Shown: positions 1 to 47,994 of the stretch, one piece after another
Position numbering within the stretch: position 1 is the first letter of the stretch
How the letters are laid out: each line of letters opens with the position of its first letter
Assembly (NCBI RefSeq): GCF_950295315.1
Contig: NC_080168.1
Coordinates: 70,918,008-70,982,007 of the forward strand
From: Erinaceus europaeus
Lineage: Eukaryota > Chordata > Mammalia > Eulipotyphla > Erinaceidae
Direction of reading: 5' to 3'
Length of the DNA: 64,000 nt
The notes under the pieces: model-generated
What the model was told of the DNA's origin: nothing
Database searches by the model: none
The model's input: only the letters and a program-made list of their open reading frames with translations
Made by a program: the position numbers and the translations under genes

Positions 1-51
1 TATGTCTTGGCATAAATCTGAAACATTTAATCCTGAAAATGGTATAAGTTA

Positions 52-112
52 TGGGTGGGGCAGATAGTGCAATGATTATGTTAATAATTCTCAAGCCTGA
101 GGCTTCTAACCA
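52..112 (+). repeat. SINE-C fragment, degenerate
   Basis: The motif GATAGTGCAATGATTATG followed by a CCTGAGGCTTCTAA-like stretch matches the first half of SINE-C. It is old and truncated. Confidence 0.4.
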
Positions 113-326
113 TGGTTCTTTTGTTTACCTTTCCACATTTTATTGAGTTTAGACAACCTTGAAATCATACTAGAAAGGACTTCCAATTGTAATGGAGTTA
201 TCAATTATAGTAAACTTCTAATCTGCTACAAGTTTTGTTTGACAAGTAAGTGAATGTCAGCTGTCAAGTCTTCACATGAAAAAGCATCTGCTCAAATGAA
301 ATCCCCGGAAATCCATTTGGACCCCT

Positions 327-1287
327 GTTCTCTGACATCGCCCACAAGATGGCATGACAACAACGCACCCCCGGAAAACCAATGACGTGACCTGGCACGA
401 CCTGAAGAAACAGATTCACAGACTCCAAAGCTCACTCTCTACTGAAAAGCAGAATTCCAGTGGCTTCCCTTTACGCTGCTGGGTTTCTCAAAGACTGACT
501 GCACCCAGCTGCCTTGGGAATCTATCGGCCATATCCCCTCGCCTGCAGGCCCTGGCCCCAGAGGTAGAAAACTCTCCCTCCTTACTAGGGCATGCCCACA
601 GAGGCAGGAAATGCCCTTTGAGGCAAGATATGCCCACAGAGGCATGAAATGCCCCCAGAGGCAATAGATGCCCCCAGAGGCAAGAAATGCCCTTTCGCCT
701 GCTAGTCCTTGCCCTTTGAGTCAGGAAACGCCCCCTTCAGGCCTCCCCTTGGCATCACACTGGTTCTTGCTGCTCTCCTATTTTGTTCCTCCATGTCTTG
801 TGCCAGTTCTTTTGAAAATGCCTATACGATATAGGTTTCTGTTCACCCCACACTCCTGATACTATGGCCATTAGTTAAAAAGAGAGGGGAAATTATTGGT
901 ATGCTTCTAATTCTGCTTCTAAAAACCACTCCTGTTTCATTGGTTTAATCCCCCCCTGGTTAACACTGCATTCTATTTACATAACCACTGTTAACTAAGC
1001 ACCAGCATGCCTGCAGGGCATTGGTTTAATCCCCACTAGTTCATGATGTCTTTTTGCTCCACCCCCTCTTGTAGTACACTCTGATTTGCACCAGTCACTT
1101 TTCACTCCACCCTCTCTATATCACATCCTGTTTACACCCTACTTGGAAAGTATATTAGTTTAATTTAGTTTTAGGTGGCTTAGATTGTGCTGCGTTCCGC
1201 ATGAATAAAGACTGATCTGCGTACCACTCAGCCATGAGTCCCTGGTCATCTGTCTCCCGTCAGTGATGCTCAGTCCGGCACCTTCCT
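327..1287 (+). mobile_element. LTR-like block (endogenous retrovirus LTR candidate), start uncertain
   Basis: The right half looks like an LTR. A U3-like region holds two direct copies of TTGGTTTAATCCCC (about 938 and 1022). It is followed by AATAAA at about 1204-1209, a U5-like stretch, and an end in CA just before an unrelated reverse SINE at 1288. The left edge is a guess at a TG near 327, next to a CAAGATGGC motif. No TSD could be matched. The 354-647 reading frame has no family resemblance I can defend. I am fairly sure of the 3' part from about 880 and unsure of the rest. Confidence 0.4.
592..686 (+). repeat. 19-bp tandem repeat, five copies
   Basis: Five consecutive 19-bp units start at 592, 611, 630, 649 and 668. 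Each begins ATGCCC and contains GAGGCA, as in ATGCCCACAGAGGCAGGAA. A decayed sixth copy follows at 687. If the surrounding block is an LTR, this would lie in U3, where short tandem repeats often act as enhancers. That function is inference. Confidence 0.85.
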
Positions 1288-1446
1288 TCCTTTTTTTTTT
1301 TAAATAGAAATAGAGAAGGCAGATAAAGAGAATGAAAGAGACTGCAGCACCAAAGCTGCCTTTAATGCAATAGGCCAGGCTTGAACCTGTGTTGCATACA
1401 CTTAGCAGAGCAGTGCACTGTCCAAGAAAGCTACTTCACCAGCCCT
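1288..1446 (-). repeat. SINE-E, reverse
   Basis: A poly-T start, then AATGAAAGAGACTGCAGCAC, a B-box complement (GGCTTGAACCTG) and a TTCACCAGCCC end match reverse SINE-E. It abuts the 3' end of the LTR-like block. Confidence 0.65.
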
Positions 1447-2404
1447 CATCACTGTTTCTCCTTGCTTACCTTCTGCCCCCTACCGCAACCTGCATAGGCC
1501 CAACATTAGATCTACTGACCCCGTAGACTGTTTGCCCCAGTGTAAATACATAGCCTTGAACCTGTCCCATCTTGCTGTGAGTGCTCCTTTGATCTTCACA
1601 CTAGGATCCTAGCCAAAGAGCACATTGTAAACTAATATTCTGTGCCAACTGCTCAGTCATTCCAGCCATCCAAGGGATTTGAAGATGGGCTAGGCTATAT
1701 GTGGCAGTCTAGAAGCATGTCTGCCCCAAATCTCTAGGTGTTCCCCCTGTTCTGTGATGTTGAGGTATTTCCCATACCACCAAAGTGGCCTCCGGGTTTT
1801 CTCCTTTTTTTTTTTCCTTTCTCTCCCTCTTTTCAGAGTGCCCTTCTTTGGGGAGAAATGTGTTCATGATTCATAGGTTTTAGAGCCACATTGTCGATGA
1901 AGGCAGTCGTTCCCCCTGCCCTGCACGGTCAGACCAGAAGTTTCCCATACTAGTACCACCTTTAACAGGACCTGGGAGGATAAAAAGGTGTTGGGTGCTG
2001 CCCCTTTGGTGAATGCAGGTGCATACATGGGGGCCTTCTTTCCCCCTGGCCCATATATAGCTTTGTGCAAATTAGGAGAAGCTAGGCTGTTCCTCACACA
2101 CATCACTGCCATTTGCCCTCCACAGGTCTGTGTTACCTCCAGCCACCCAGGATAACCACCATCGTTTTCACAGTCTTAGCAAAAGTTTTGTTTTTTTTTT
2201 TTAATAGTACACATAGGAACAAAACTACCCTGTAGCTGTCTTTCAGAGAAATGTGGGTTATTTGGTAACAGTTATAAACTATAGCAATAAGATTCCTTGC
2301 ACACAGAGAATTCAAAAGAATAAAATTTCTTGAATTTACCTTCCTCTCCCAACACATTATTTTTAAATGCAGATCCAGGGTATGAGGACCAGTACAATCC
2401 AATA
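1447..2404 (+). other. MICU2 intron 1, no recognised feature
   Basis: Single-copy-looking intronic DNA with short poly-T runs. I see no exon, RNA gene or repeat family here. Short open frames lack conserved content. Confidence 0.5.
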
Positions 2405-2547
2405 AGGGATTGGGGGAGGGAGGAACTTGCAGCACCATTTCCCCACTTGTAAAGTTTTCTCCCTGCAAGTGGGGACTGGAGGCTTGAACCCAGGTTCTTG
2501 TGCACTAATGTGTACATCGAACCAGGTATACCATCACCCAGCCCCAT
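2405..2547 (-). repeat. SINE-B, reverse
   Basis: GTAAAGTTTTCTCCCTGCAA, GTGGGGACTGGAGGCTTGAA and a CACCCAGCCCC end identify a reverse SINE-B with its 3' part lost. Confidence 0.7.
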
Positions 2548-3888
2548 AAGCAAATCTTATAAACAACTAAACTTATCCTGTGTGTAAGTAAAGAAAAATC
2601 TTCTATGAATAATTTTTATTTAAAACTTAAACTACATCTTATGTGTTCCTACATTTTTAACAGCATATTCCCTACATAATTGGCAATTTCTCAATGAATC
2701 TCATCATTGTCAATAGACCTAGAGACTACTAATGGGTAGTGATCACATTCATTGGCCCAGGTTATTATAGTCAGGCCTGTTTGGTAATATATTTCTCTAT
2801 TTCATTGTCAGATTATTAGATAGCCCTTCTGCCTTTTAATATGGCAGAGGGTTGAAGTTCAGTCACCAAGATTAGCTGATTACCATGCAGATTGGGAGTA
2901 TTGCTGGATCGTGGCATGAGCTATCTGGTAGAATCAGCCAAACCTCACATTAGATGCATTGCAGGTTGGTTGGCTATTGCATAAATTGACAAAATATTCA
3001 AAATGGCCTTTCCAGTATAGTATGTCACTATTCTCTTGTATCTGTTTGACCTACCCCAGTGGCCTTCTGCACCAGGAATCTTTCTGCCCAGATTTCAGAC
3101 TGAGTTTAGTAGTTTTGTCCTGTTTGCTAAATGCCCACTCATTCTTTCAGATCCCAGTTGTATATCTCCTGCTCTGTGATGCCTTTTTTACACCTGCCAA
3201 TTAATAGGGCAGTTCATTGATCCTCTGCCTTCCTCTGCCTTTCTATCTTTCTGCCTCAGCATTTTTTTAAAATACTATCTTAATAACATAAGTTTTCTTC
3301 TGGAGCACTTTATGTGAGTCATTGAGTGCTCATTTTCTAAAAGACCCTTTGAGGGAGGTCCTACCATTTTCCCCTTTGTAGATTGTCTAACTAAAAGAGA
3401 AGAACTTGCCAAGTACCAGAACAGGAATTTAACTTGAAGCAGTTTGAGTCCAATTTCCTCCTCCTTTCTATGAGTGAGCTGAGGTGCAGAGAGGTAACTG
3501 ATCCACGGTCATATAGCTAGAAAGTGACACAACTGGAATTTGTGTTAGAACCAGTGGTGTTTATTATTTATTTGCTATCCATAATTCTACTTTTTTAAAC
3601 TCTCATAAAAATTCTCATAGCATTCATCCATAGGCCTCAAGGATAGTGATAAGCTCTTAAATGAGAATAAACCAGAAATGTTTTCACTGCCTGATCCATA
3701 GCATTACTAATCTCGGCACTAAATAGTTCCATATCACAGATGTCCCCTTAGCATTTCTTGCAGGTTCAGGGCAGTGAGTGATAGTGCAGTTTGGCATGGT
3801 CTTTCTTGGCTTATGTTTTCTGGTTGTGCTGAGGATATAATGCTAAGAATATTTAGTTGCAGTGTTTTGTTTTTGTTTCTGTTTTTAG
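2548..3888 (+). other. MICU2 intron 1, 3' part
   Basis: Unique-looking AT-rich intron that ends in a strong polypyrimidine tract and TTTTTAG at 3881-3888, the acceptor of exon 2. No repeat family was recognised. Confidence 0.6.
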
Positions 3889-40890
<37,002 letters not shown>

Positions 40891-41440
40891 AAAAAAAAAT
40901 TAAAACAACTTGAGAATCCTGTTACTCCAAACATCAGAATTGGGGGCTATTTGAAAGTACTAAATGCTTATCTTCTCTAAGTCTTCATTGATTTCTTTTG
41001 TAAGATGATGATGCCTTTTATTTACTTTCCAATTCTGTCATTTCCAATAAGATTTCACTCAAAATTACAGAGAATAGGAAAGTTATTCTTTTATGAAAAC
41101 AGATACTGGATTCTGTCTAAAGGCACAGACTGAAGTTATGCTTTGCACTTTGTCAAGACAGAAAACCTTGTTGTTTACTGATTGCACGGACATAGCATTG
41201 TGTCATGCACTCTGGAAGGGTAGCTACGTATGCAGGGAAGAAGGCCAGTGCAGATTTCACAAGTCCTGATTCTCCTAACAGGGCAAATTAAAACATTTGA
41301 GGTTTCCCACCGAGGATATCTTATACCTCAAAAGTTTCTTGTATTTGTTATGTCATTTAGCTGTATATTAAATGTTTTTGAAATGGCATGTAAATTTCAA
41401 TATTGTACCTGGGAAGAGAATAAAGTAATTATGGTGATAC
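40891..41440 (+). other. MICU2: MICU2 3' UTR
   Basis: About 550 nt free of SINEs, unlike the flanks, ending after the poly-A signal. The exact cleavage site is inferred. Confidence 0.75.
41419..41424 (+). terminator. MICU2: MICU2 polyadenylation signal
   Basis: AATAAA, followed 30-65 bases later by a GT-rich stretch (TTTGGGGTGTGTGTGTTTAC at about 41467), as expected for a cleavage site near 41440. Confidence 0.85.
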
Positions 41441-41547
41441 AGAAGTCACCGAGGTATGTTTTGTTAGTTTGGGGTGTGTGTGTTTACGTATGTGCGTACC
41501 TGCATGCGTAAGTATATATAATTTCACACCTCTTCAAAATATGTTTC

Positions 41548-41745
41548 AGGTCTGGGTGGTGGCACACCTGGTTGATGGCATGTATTACAATGCGCAAGGG
41601 CCCAGGTTCCAGCCCCTACTCCCCACCTGCAGGGGGAAGCTTTGCAAGTGGTAAAGCAGTGCTGCAGGTGTCTCTCTGACCCTCTCCTTTTCTATTACTC
41701 CCTTCCCTCTTGATTGCTGGCTGTCTCTATCCAATAAATAAATAT
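41548..41745 (+). repeat. SINE-B
   Basis: GGTCTGGGTGGTGGCACACC to CTATCCAATAAATAAATAT, directly downstream of MICU2. Confidence 0.85.
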
Positions 41746-41995
41746 TTTGCAAAGCGCAGGGACTGTGGTAAGGATCCCGGTTCAAGGCCCAGGCTCCCCA
41801 CCTGCAAGGGAGTCGCTTCACAAGCGGTGAAGCAGGTCTGCAGGTGTCTCTCTTTCTCTCCTCCTCTCTGTCTTCCCCTCCTCTCTCCATTTCTCTCTGT
41901 CCTATTGACGACATCATTAACAACAACAATAATAATCAACACAACAATGATCAAACAACAAGGGCAACAAAAGTGAATAAATATTTTTTTAATTA
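41746..41995 (+). repeat. SINE-A, 5' truncated
   Basis: Starts at GCAAAGCGCAGGGACTGTGG and ends GGGCAACAAAAGTGAATAAA. Confidence 0.85.
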
Positions 41996-42229
41996 AAAAA
42001 TAAACAACAAATGTTTATGTTTCTATACCATGCCTACCACCAAAGTTGGCTGGACCAATTTTGCCCTGACAACCTAGTCCTCCCCCTCAACTCCAGTCCT
42101 CTGTGGTGACCTCATTTCCGTTGTCCCAGGCTGCAGGTATATCTTCATTACACTTTGCTTGCTTTCCCTTGCTTTGAGTATTTACTCCTATGGATGAGAT
42201 CATCCTGTGTTTTTATTTTATAGAAGTCC

Positions 42230-42420
42230 TTTTAGGGGCCAGTGAGATAGTTCATCTGCGGGGGTGCTTCCTTGCACATGGCCCAGGGTCATGTTCCTGG
42301 TACACTACATAGGAATACAATGGCACTAGGGAAGCGTCAATACTATGGAGTCTCCCCCCTCCTCTGCTTCTCTGTCTCACCATCTGAAAGTCAGTCTGGA
42401 GCAGTGGAGTCCCAGTGAAA
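42230..42420 (+). repeat. SINE-E, diverged
   Basis: AGGGGCCAGTGAGATAGTTC head and CATGGCCCAGGGTCATG B-box region, TCTGCTTCTCTGTCTCACC. Confidence 0.65.
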
Positions 42421-42635
42421 ATAAGGTGTCCCTTTCGTATTTCTAGTAATACTGTCCACAGTAGTAGTTCTCTAGCTGTTGTTTGTCTGACAAGCATTCT
42501 GTCACTCCTTCAAACCTGAGTGATAGCTGGGTAGATATTCTTGGGTGGAAGTCTGCTCCATTCAATACTGTAACTATATCCTGCCAATCTTTTCTTGCAT
42601 TTAGAGTTTCTGTTGAGAAATCAGCTAGCTGGCAG

Positions 42636-42970
42636 TCTTTTTTTTTTTTTTTTTTTTGCCTCCAGGTTTATTGCTGGGGCTCAGTGCTTGCACTTTGAAT
42701 CCACAGCTCTTGCTATTTTTTTCCCTTTTGTTGCCCTTATTGTTTATCACCGTCGTTATTATTGTTGTTGTTGGATAGGACAGAGAAATCAAGAGAGGAG
42801 GGGAAGACGGGGTGGGGGAGGGAGAAAGCTAGACACCTGTAGACCTGCTTCACCGCCTGTGAAGTGACCCCTCTGCAGGTGAGGAGCAAGGGACTCAAAC
42901 TGGGATCCTTATGTCGGTCTTTATGCTTCATGCCATGTGTGCTTAACCGACTGTACTACCACCCAGCCCC
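42636..42970 (-). repeat. SINE-A, reverse, with TSD
   Basis: Poly-T, GCCTCCAGGTTTATTGCTGG to TACTACCACCCAGCCCCC. AGAAATCAGCT and TGGCAGT occur on both sides, marking the TSD. Confidence 0.88.
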
Positions 42971-42984
42971 CAAGAAATCAGCTG

Positions 42985-42988
<4 letters not shown>

Positions 42989-43022
<34 letters not shown>
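42989..43022 (+). repeat. (GT)n microsatellite
   Basis: About 17 GT units, with a second shorter run at 43052-43066. Confidence 0.95.
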
Positions 43023-43024
<2 letters not shown>

Positions 43025-43214
43025 CCTTTGTAGTTGACTCTGGTTAGGGTATGTGTGTGTGTGTGTCTTTAAAAATTCTCTATCCAATAATAAAGCATTT
43101 TAAAAAGTTCTCTCTTGCCATTTTAACAAGTGTGTCTTGGTAAGCTTTGGTTCAGATTTACTTTATTAGGAACACTTAGAACTTCCTAGATCAGAGGGCC
43201 TGCCCCCTTCACCA

Positions 43215-43500
43215 GTAAAAAGCAAGTCTCCGGGAGTCAGGCACAGTGGGTTAAGCGCATGTGGCACAAAGCACAAGGACTGGCATAAGGATCCAGGTTC
43301 GAGCCCCTGGCTCCCCACCTACAGGGGAGTCGCTTCACAGGTGGTGAAGCAGGTCTGCAGGTGTCTATCTTTCTCTCCCCCTCTGTCTTCCCCTCCTTTC
43401 TCCATTTCTCTCTGTCCTATCCAACAACAACTACATCAATAATAACTACAATAATATACAAGGTCAACAAAAGGGAAGATAAATATATTATATATACACA
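43215..43500 (+). repeat. SINE-A
   Basis: GGGAGTCAGGCACAGTGGGT head (a few bases of the A box lost), GGTTCGAGCCCCTGGCTCCC and CAACTACATCAATAATAAC tail. Confidence 0.88.
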
Positions 43501-43509
43501 AATCTCCAT

Positions 43510-43880
43510 GCAAAGACTGGTATGGCACAGGTTAGCTATCTGGCCTCAGGCAAAGGGCCAAGTTGACCTTCAAGATGATGTTAGGGTGATAAAGAGAGAT
43601 GGGAAATTGAGATGGTGTGTACACAGTTGACCTATGATCATCTGGCAACCTGTAGCCAGCCACCTGGGGGACTCAGGACCACACCTGGGAGCTAAGACCT
43701 ACCACAGTGCCCACTCACCGATACCTACTTGACCAGCAGGTCACAGAGTCCACTTTACCCTGAATAGACACAGCTCAAACCACAGACGGTGGGAGAGAGG
43801 AGCCAAGAAAAATAAAACCTGGAGAACTTGGGTGTGTGGGTCATTTCTCCACTCTAGAGACTGCCCACAGTCCTCTCTCA
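43510..43880 (+). mobile_element. Possible solo LTR
   Basis: AAAAATAAAACCTGGAGAAC at about 43808 is a poly-A signal followed by a U5-like stretch ending CTCTCACA near 43880. The rest is non-SINE, non-L1. No TSD was found, so this is tentative. Confidence 0.4.
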
Positions 43881-43924
43881 CATTTATTTCATTATTCTCT
43901 CAATAAACTAGGCCCACATTTTCT

Positions 43925-44097
43925 ATTTTGGATAGAGAAATTGAGATGGAAGGGGAAGGCAGGGAGAGCGATAAAGCAACACCTTCCCCACTTGTGAAGC
44001 TTCCCACCCTGTAGGTGAAGGGCCAGGGGCTTGACCCCAGCTCCCTGTGCACTGCAACGTGTGTGCTCTACTGGGTGCACCGCCACCTTTCTCATTA
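43925..44097 (-). repeat. SINE-B, reverse
   Basis: TATTTTGGATAGAGAAATTG, GGGCTTGACCCCAGCTCC and GGGTGCACCGCCACCTTTC. Confidence 0.75.
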
Positions 44098-44111
44098 ATC
44101 ACCTTTTTGTG

Positions 44112-44265
44112 ATCCGGGAGGTGGCACAATGGATAAAGCACTGTACTCTCAAGCATGAGGTCCCGAGTTCAATCCCTGGCAGCACGTGTACCAGTGTGAT
44201 GTCTGGTTCTTTCTCTCCTATCATTCTCATTAACTAAATAAATAAAATAACTTTTAAAAAATCAC
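44112..44265 (+). repeat. SINE-D with TSD
   Basis: GATCCGGGAGGTGGCACAAT to CTCATTAACTAAATAAATAA. ATCACCTTT is found before and after. Confidence 0.88.
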
Positions 44266-44514
44266 CTTTCTCATGATACATGAATGGTGCCTGTACTTGA
44301 TAAGTGTTCCCAAGACATGGGTAAAACTTGAGGGATCCTAAAGGGGGCCTACTCCCCACCAACAGGGAGATACTGATAGTAGGTGGACAGACAGGAATCA
44401 GCCAGATCCTTGGTCACCAGTCTTCAGAATCCTTGGTCTTCCTTTTCTTGGACCTTTAGGGGCTTATATTCCCACCACTTACCTCTGCTCACAGAAGCAA
44501 AGACAGAAGAAGCC

Positions 44515-44815
44515 AGGTCAGGTGGTGACGAACTTGGTTGAATGTACATGTTACAGTGTGCAAGATTCAAGTCCCCCACCTGCAAGGGGAAAGCTTTTCG
44601 AGTGTTGAAGCAGTCCGTTCCTGTTCTCTCTCTTCTCTCTCCTCTCTCCTCTCTCCACTCTCCTCTCTCCTCTCTCCTCTCTCCTCTCTCCTCTCTCCAC
44701 TTCTTCTCTCTCTCCTCTCTCCTTTCCCCTCTCTCCTCTCCTCTCTCTCTCTCTTTCTCTCTCTCCTCTTGATTTCTGGCTGTATATACAATAAATAAAG
44801 GCAATACAAAAAATA
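44515..44815 (+). repeat. SINE-B with expanded pyrimidine repeat
   Basis: CCAGGTCAGGTGGTGACGAA head, then (CTCTCCT)n at about 44620-44765, and CTGTATATACAATAAATAAA end. Confidence 0.8.
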
Positions 44816-44819
44816 ATAA

Positions 44820-45140
44820 CGGGGTTGGGTAGTAGTGCAATGGGTTAAGCACACATGGCATGAAGCACAAGGACCAGCATAAGGATCCTGGTTCAAGCCC
44901 CCGGCTCCCCACCTGCATGGGGGTTGCTTCACAAGTGGTGAAGCAGGTCTACAGGTATTTGTCTTTCTCTCCCCTACTCTGTCTCTCTCAATTTCTGTCT
45001 GTCCTATCCAACAATAACATCAATGGCAACAATAACAATCAGGACAACAACATGGGAAAACAATGGCCTCCAAGAGGATTCATAGTGCAGGCACCAAGCC
45101 CCAGCAATAACCCTGGAGGCAAAATAATAATAAATTAATA
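44820..45140 (+). repeat. SINE-A with hairpin 3' domain
   Basis: GGGGTTGGGTAGTAGTGCAA head, GGTTCAAGCCCCCGGCTCCC core, and a 3' domain bounded by GGCCTCC and GGAGGC. Confidence 0.88.
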
Positions 45141-45404
45141 ATAACAACAAAAATGAAGCCCAGCCTGGCGCCTTCTCTCAACGATCTGAACCATCTCCCT
45201 CCAGTTTCCAACCTCGGCCATACAGTAAAGAAAGGTCCAATATAGGACACTAGGGGAATTGCAGAGTCTTGCAGTCAGCCATGGAAATAAAACAAAGTTT
45301 TCCCTTTGGGACTGTGAAGAGAACTCCCCTCCCCATCTACACAGATTCAATGGCCCCTCCCCATTGCAGGAAGAGATGGCCACAGTGCTTTGAAGACCAC
45401 AACC
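45141..45404 (+). other. Intergenic, unassigned
   Basis: Unique-looking sequence, no supported gene. Confidence 0.45.
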
Positions 45405-45540
45405 CAGGTGAGTAGCTTACATGGACAACACTCCATTTGGCCGTGTGCACAGCCCAGATAGGAACCCAGCCCCCCACTGCACTGAAGGAATGCTCTGGTG
45501 CTGTGGCCTCTCACTCTCTTTCCTCTAATAAACAAACACC
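45405..45540 (+). repeat. SINE-E
   Basis: GGTGAGTAGCTTACATGGAC to TCTCTTTCCTCTAATAAAC. Confidence 0.65.
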
Positions 45541-45599
45541 ATAGACCATAGCTAAACAATCATGATTGGTTTTGTTTGGTTTGGTTTTATGTTTTGTCT

Positions 45600-45725
45600 T
45601 CTTTTCCAGAGCACTGCTCAGCTCTGGCTGAGGGTGGTGCTGGGGATTGAACTTGGGACCTCAGAGCCTCAGACAGGCAGGGAAGTCTTTTTGCCTCATC
45701 ACTGTGCTATCACCCAAGTCTCCTA
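45600..45725 (-). repeat. SINE-C, reverse
   Basis: TTTTCCAGAGCACTGCTCAG, GGGGATTGAACTTGGGACCT, GTGCTATCACCCAAGTCTCC. Confidence 0.8.
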
Positions 45726-46073
45726 CACTCACACCTTCAACTTGGATTTCTTGACACCTTGGATGTCTATCTCAGAGATAAGAGATCTCTTGGGTTCAAC
45801 ACAGACATTTTCTTACTCAGCCAGAATGTCTTGCAAAGACAAATGCCAGTTACATTACCTTGTGACTGAATCAAAGCTTCAGATTTCTTTTCAGGCAGAG
45901 ACCAGTCAACTGAAAGATAAGAGCTAGTGTACAAAAAACGCAGCACTGGTCAGCTCTTGAGAAGAAGTTTCAAAGACCATCAATGATGAGGCCAGGGTTC
46001 AGAATAGAAGCCCAGTCTGGCAACTATCCATCCATCTGGAGGGTCCTGTCATATGTCTGTCTGTCTAGCTGTA
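45726..46073 (+). other. Intergenic, no recognised feature
   Basis: Unique-looking sequence; nothing recognised. Confidence 0.5.
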
Positions 46074-46088
46074 AAGAGTACTATCATC

Positions 46089-46370
46089 GGGAGTCGGGCA
46101 GCAGCACAGCGAGTTAAGCCAGGTGGCGTAAGGCGCATGAACCAGCACAAGGATCCTGGTTCAAGATCCTGATTCGAGCCGCCGGCTCCCCACCTGCAGG
46201 GGAGTCACTTCACAAGCAGTGAAGCAGGTCTGCAGGTTTCTGTCTTTCTCTCCCCCTCTGTTTTCCCCTCCTCTCTCCATTTCTCTCTGTCCTATCCAAC
46301 AGTGATGACATCAATAACAATAATAACTACAACAAGGGCAATAAAAGGTAATAAATAAATATTTTTTTAA
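46089..46370 (+). repeat. SINE-A, young, with TSD
   Basis: GGGAGTCGGGCAGCAGCACA to AATAAATATTTTTTTAA. AAAGAGTACTATCAT flanks it (46074-46088 and about 46371-46385). Confidence 0.92.
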
Positions 46371-46385
46371 AAAGAGTACTATCAT

Positions 46386-46625
46386 GATACACTTGTTGAG
46401 TGCACTTTACAATGCAAGGACCCAAGTTCAAGCTCTCTGGTCCCTACCTGCAGGGGGAAATCTTTGCAAGTGGTGAAGCAGTGCTGCAGGTGTCTCTTTG
46501 TCTCTCTCCCTATCTTCCCCTCCTCATTTTCTCTCTGTCCTATCCAATGAAAATGAAAAACGGACGCCAGGAGCAGTGGATTCATAGTACTGGCACCAAA
46601 CCCCAGAGAAATATGATATAACCAG
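46386..46625 (+). repeat. SINE-B with 3' domain
   Basis: ACTTGTTGAGTGCACTTTAC to GACGCCAGGAGCAGTGGATT and ACCAAACCCCAGAGA. Confidence 0.75.
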
Positions 46626-46795
46626 ACCACAGAGTGTCGTGCCTGTTAGAGCACGTATGTTACCATGCACAGGGCCTGGTTCAAACCCCCAGTCCCCACC
46701 TCCAAGGGGGAAGCATCACAAACAGCGGAGCAGTGCTGCAGGTGTCTCTGTTTCTATCCCCCCATCATACTCTATCAAAATAAAATCAATCTGAG
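46626..46795 (+). repeat. SINE-B
   Basis: GTTAGAGCACGTATGTTACC, GGTTCAAACCCCCAGTCCCC and ATCAAAATAAAATC. Confidence 0.75.
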
Positions 46796-46969
46796 ATAAC
46801 ATTGCTAAGGATACATTTTCCTGGGAAGGTTCTTAATAATTTCTTTTCCCAGGGATCTATGTAACTGTTTCCTAGTTTCTATGTGGAGAACAAGATGGAG
46901 TCTGTAATGCACACCACTTACAGGATGGTCACTATGGTGGTGTTTTGTTTTGTTTTCCTGTGGCAGCCT

Positions 46970-47140
46970 AGGGAGTGGGGTGGGGGTAGTACAATGGAGA
47001 AAATGTTGGACTATCAAGGATAAGGTCGAGAGTTTGATCCTTGGCATTACATGTGCCAGAGTGATGCTCTGGTTCTCTTCCTCTCTTCTCTCTTCCTCCT
47101 CTCTCACTGATAAGTGGATAAATCTTTTTTTTAAGTTTTT
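46970..47140 (+). repeat. SINE-D, diverged
   Basis: GGGTAGTACAATGGAGAAAA to GCCAGAGTGATGCTCTGGTT and GATAAGTGGATAAATC. Confidence 0.7.
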
Positions 47141-47144
47141 CCAT

Positions 47145-47250
47145 ATTGGTCATCTTGATAGTATGCTGCTTTTTCATGTGTGTGCCAGGTTCAAACCCAG
47201 CCCCCACTGCACCGAAGTTTCAGTGCTGTGGTCGCTTTTCTTCTCCCTTT
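47145..47250 (+). repeat. SINE-E fragment
   Basis: GTCATCTTGATAGTATGCTG, CAGGTTCAAACCCAGCCCCC. Confidence 0.65.
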
Positions 47251-47344
47251 TTTTTTTGTCATTATATGTTGATTTGATTCTGTGACTTCCTTAAGAAGAA
47301 TTATATACTTAGCCTCTAAAATTCTTAATTAAAATATTTTTTCT

Positions 47345-47615
47345 CAGGAGCACACCTGGTTAAGCATACACATTGCCATGTGCAAAGACAACCAGGTTCA
47401 AGGCTCCTATACCCACCTGCAGAGGGCATCTTTGTGAGTGGGGAAGCAATTACTGCAGGTGTCTTTGTTTCTCTCTCTCTATCACCCCACCCCCTCTCAA
47501 TTTAGCTCTGTTCTATTAAATAAAAAAAGGAAAAAATTGCCAGTGTGAGAGGTCATGCAGGCACTGAGTCCCAGAGATAACTCTGGTGACAATAAAAAAG
47601 TAAATATAAAAGTAT
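47345..47615 (+). repeat. SINE-B with 3' domain
   Basis: GAGCACACCTGGTTAAGCAT, GGTTCAAGGCTCC, CTCTGTTCTATTAAATAAAA and GAGTCCCAGAGATAACTCTG. Confidence 0.7.
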
Positions 47616-47639
47616 TTTCCTCTGTTAAGAATATCACTT

Positions 47640-47770
47640 TGTATCAGGTGATAGTTCATCGGGGAAAGGGCACAGCTTATCAAGCATGAGGCCCTGGGTT
47701 CAAGTCCCAGCACCACAAGGGAGCATCATGGATGCCACTAGAGGTGTTGGCGAGTGAGTGTTACAGACTC
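47640..47770 (+). repeat. SINE-D-like element
   Basis: CACAGCTTATCAAGCATGAG and CTGGGTTCAAGTCCCAGCAC. Family uncertain. Confidence 0.5.
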
Positions 47771-47789
47771 CAATTTGCTCTCCACATAT

Positions 47790-47870
47790 CTAACAATGAC
47801 CAGGGGATTGAACCTGGGTCCTTGCACATTATAACTTGTGCGCTCAACCAGGTGCACCACCACCCAGCCC
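47790..47870 (-). repeat. SINE-B fragment, reverse
   Basis: GGGGATTGAACCTGGGTCCT to GTGCACCACCACCCAGCCC. Confidence 0.75.
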
Positions 47871-47994
47871 TAGCACTAAACCTTTCTTTCTTAATATATA
47901 GATGGTGAAGCAGTGCTGTGATGCCTTTCTCTCTCTGCCTGTCTTGCCCTCTCTCTTTTCTCTATCAGAAATTAAGAATGAAAACACAAGGTCA

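Larger units (their letters stand above)
42430..43190 (-). mobile_element. Ancient LINE-like sequence, antisense, interrupted
   Basis: GATATTCTTGGGTGGAAGTC, GAGTTTCTGTTGAGAAATCA and AAGTGTGTCTTGGTAAGC resemble a widespread antisense L1 text. It is split by a SINE-A (42636) and a GT repeat. Weakly supported. Confidence 0.4.

Noticed and set aside
354..647. 97-codon plus-strand frame in the LTR-like block
   Set aside because: No protein family recognised, and the second half runs through the 19-bp tandem repeat.
592..686. CRISPR array
   Set aside because: The five units are directly adjacent with no spacers, in a mammalian intron.
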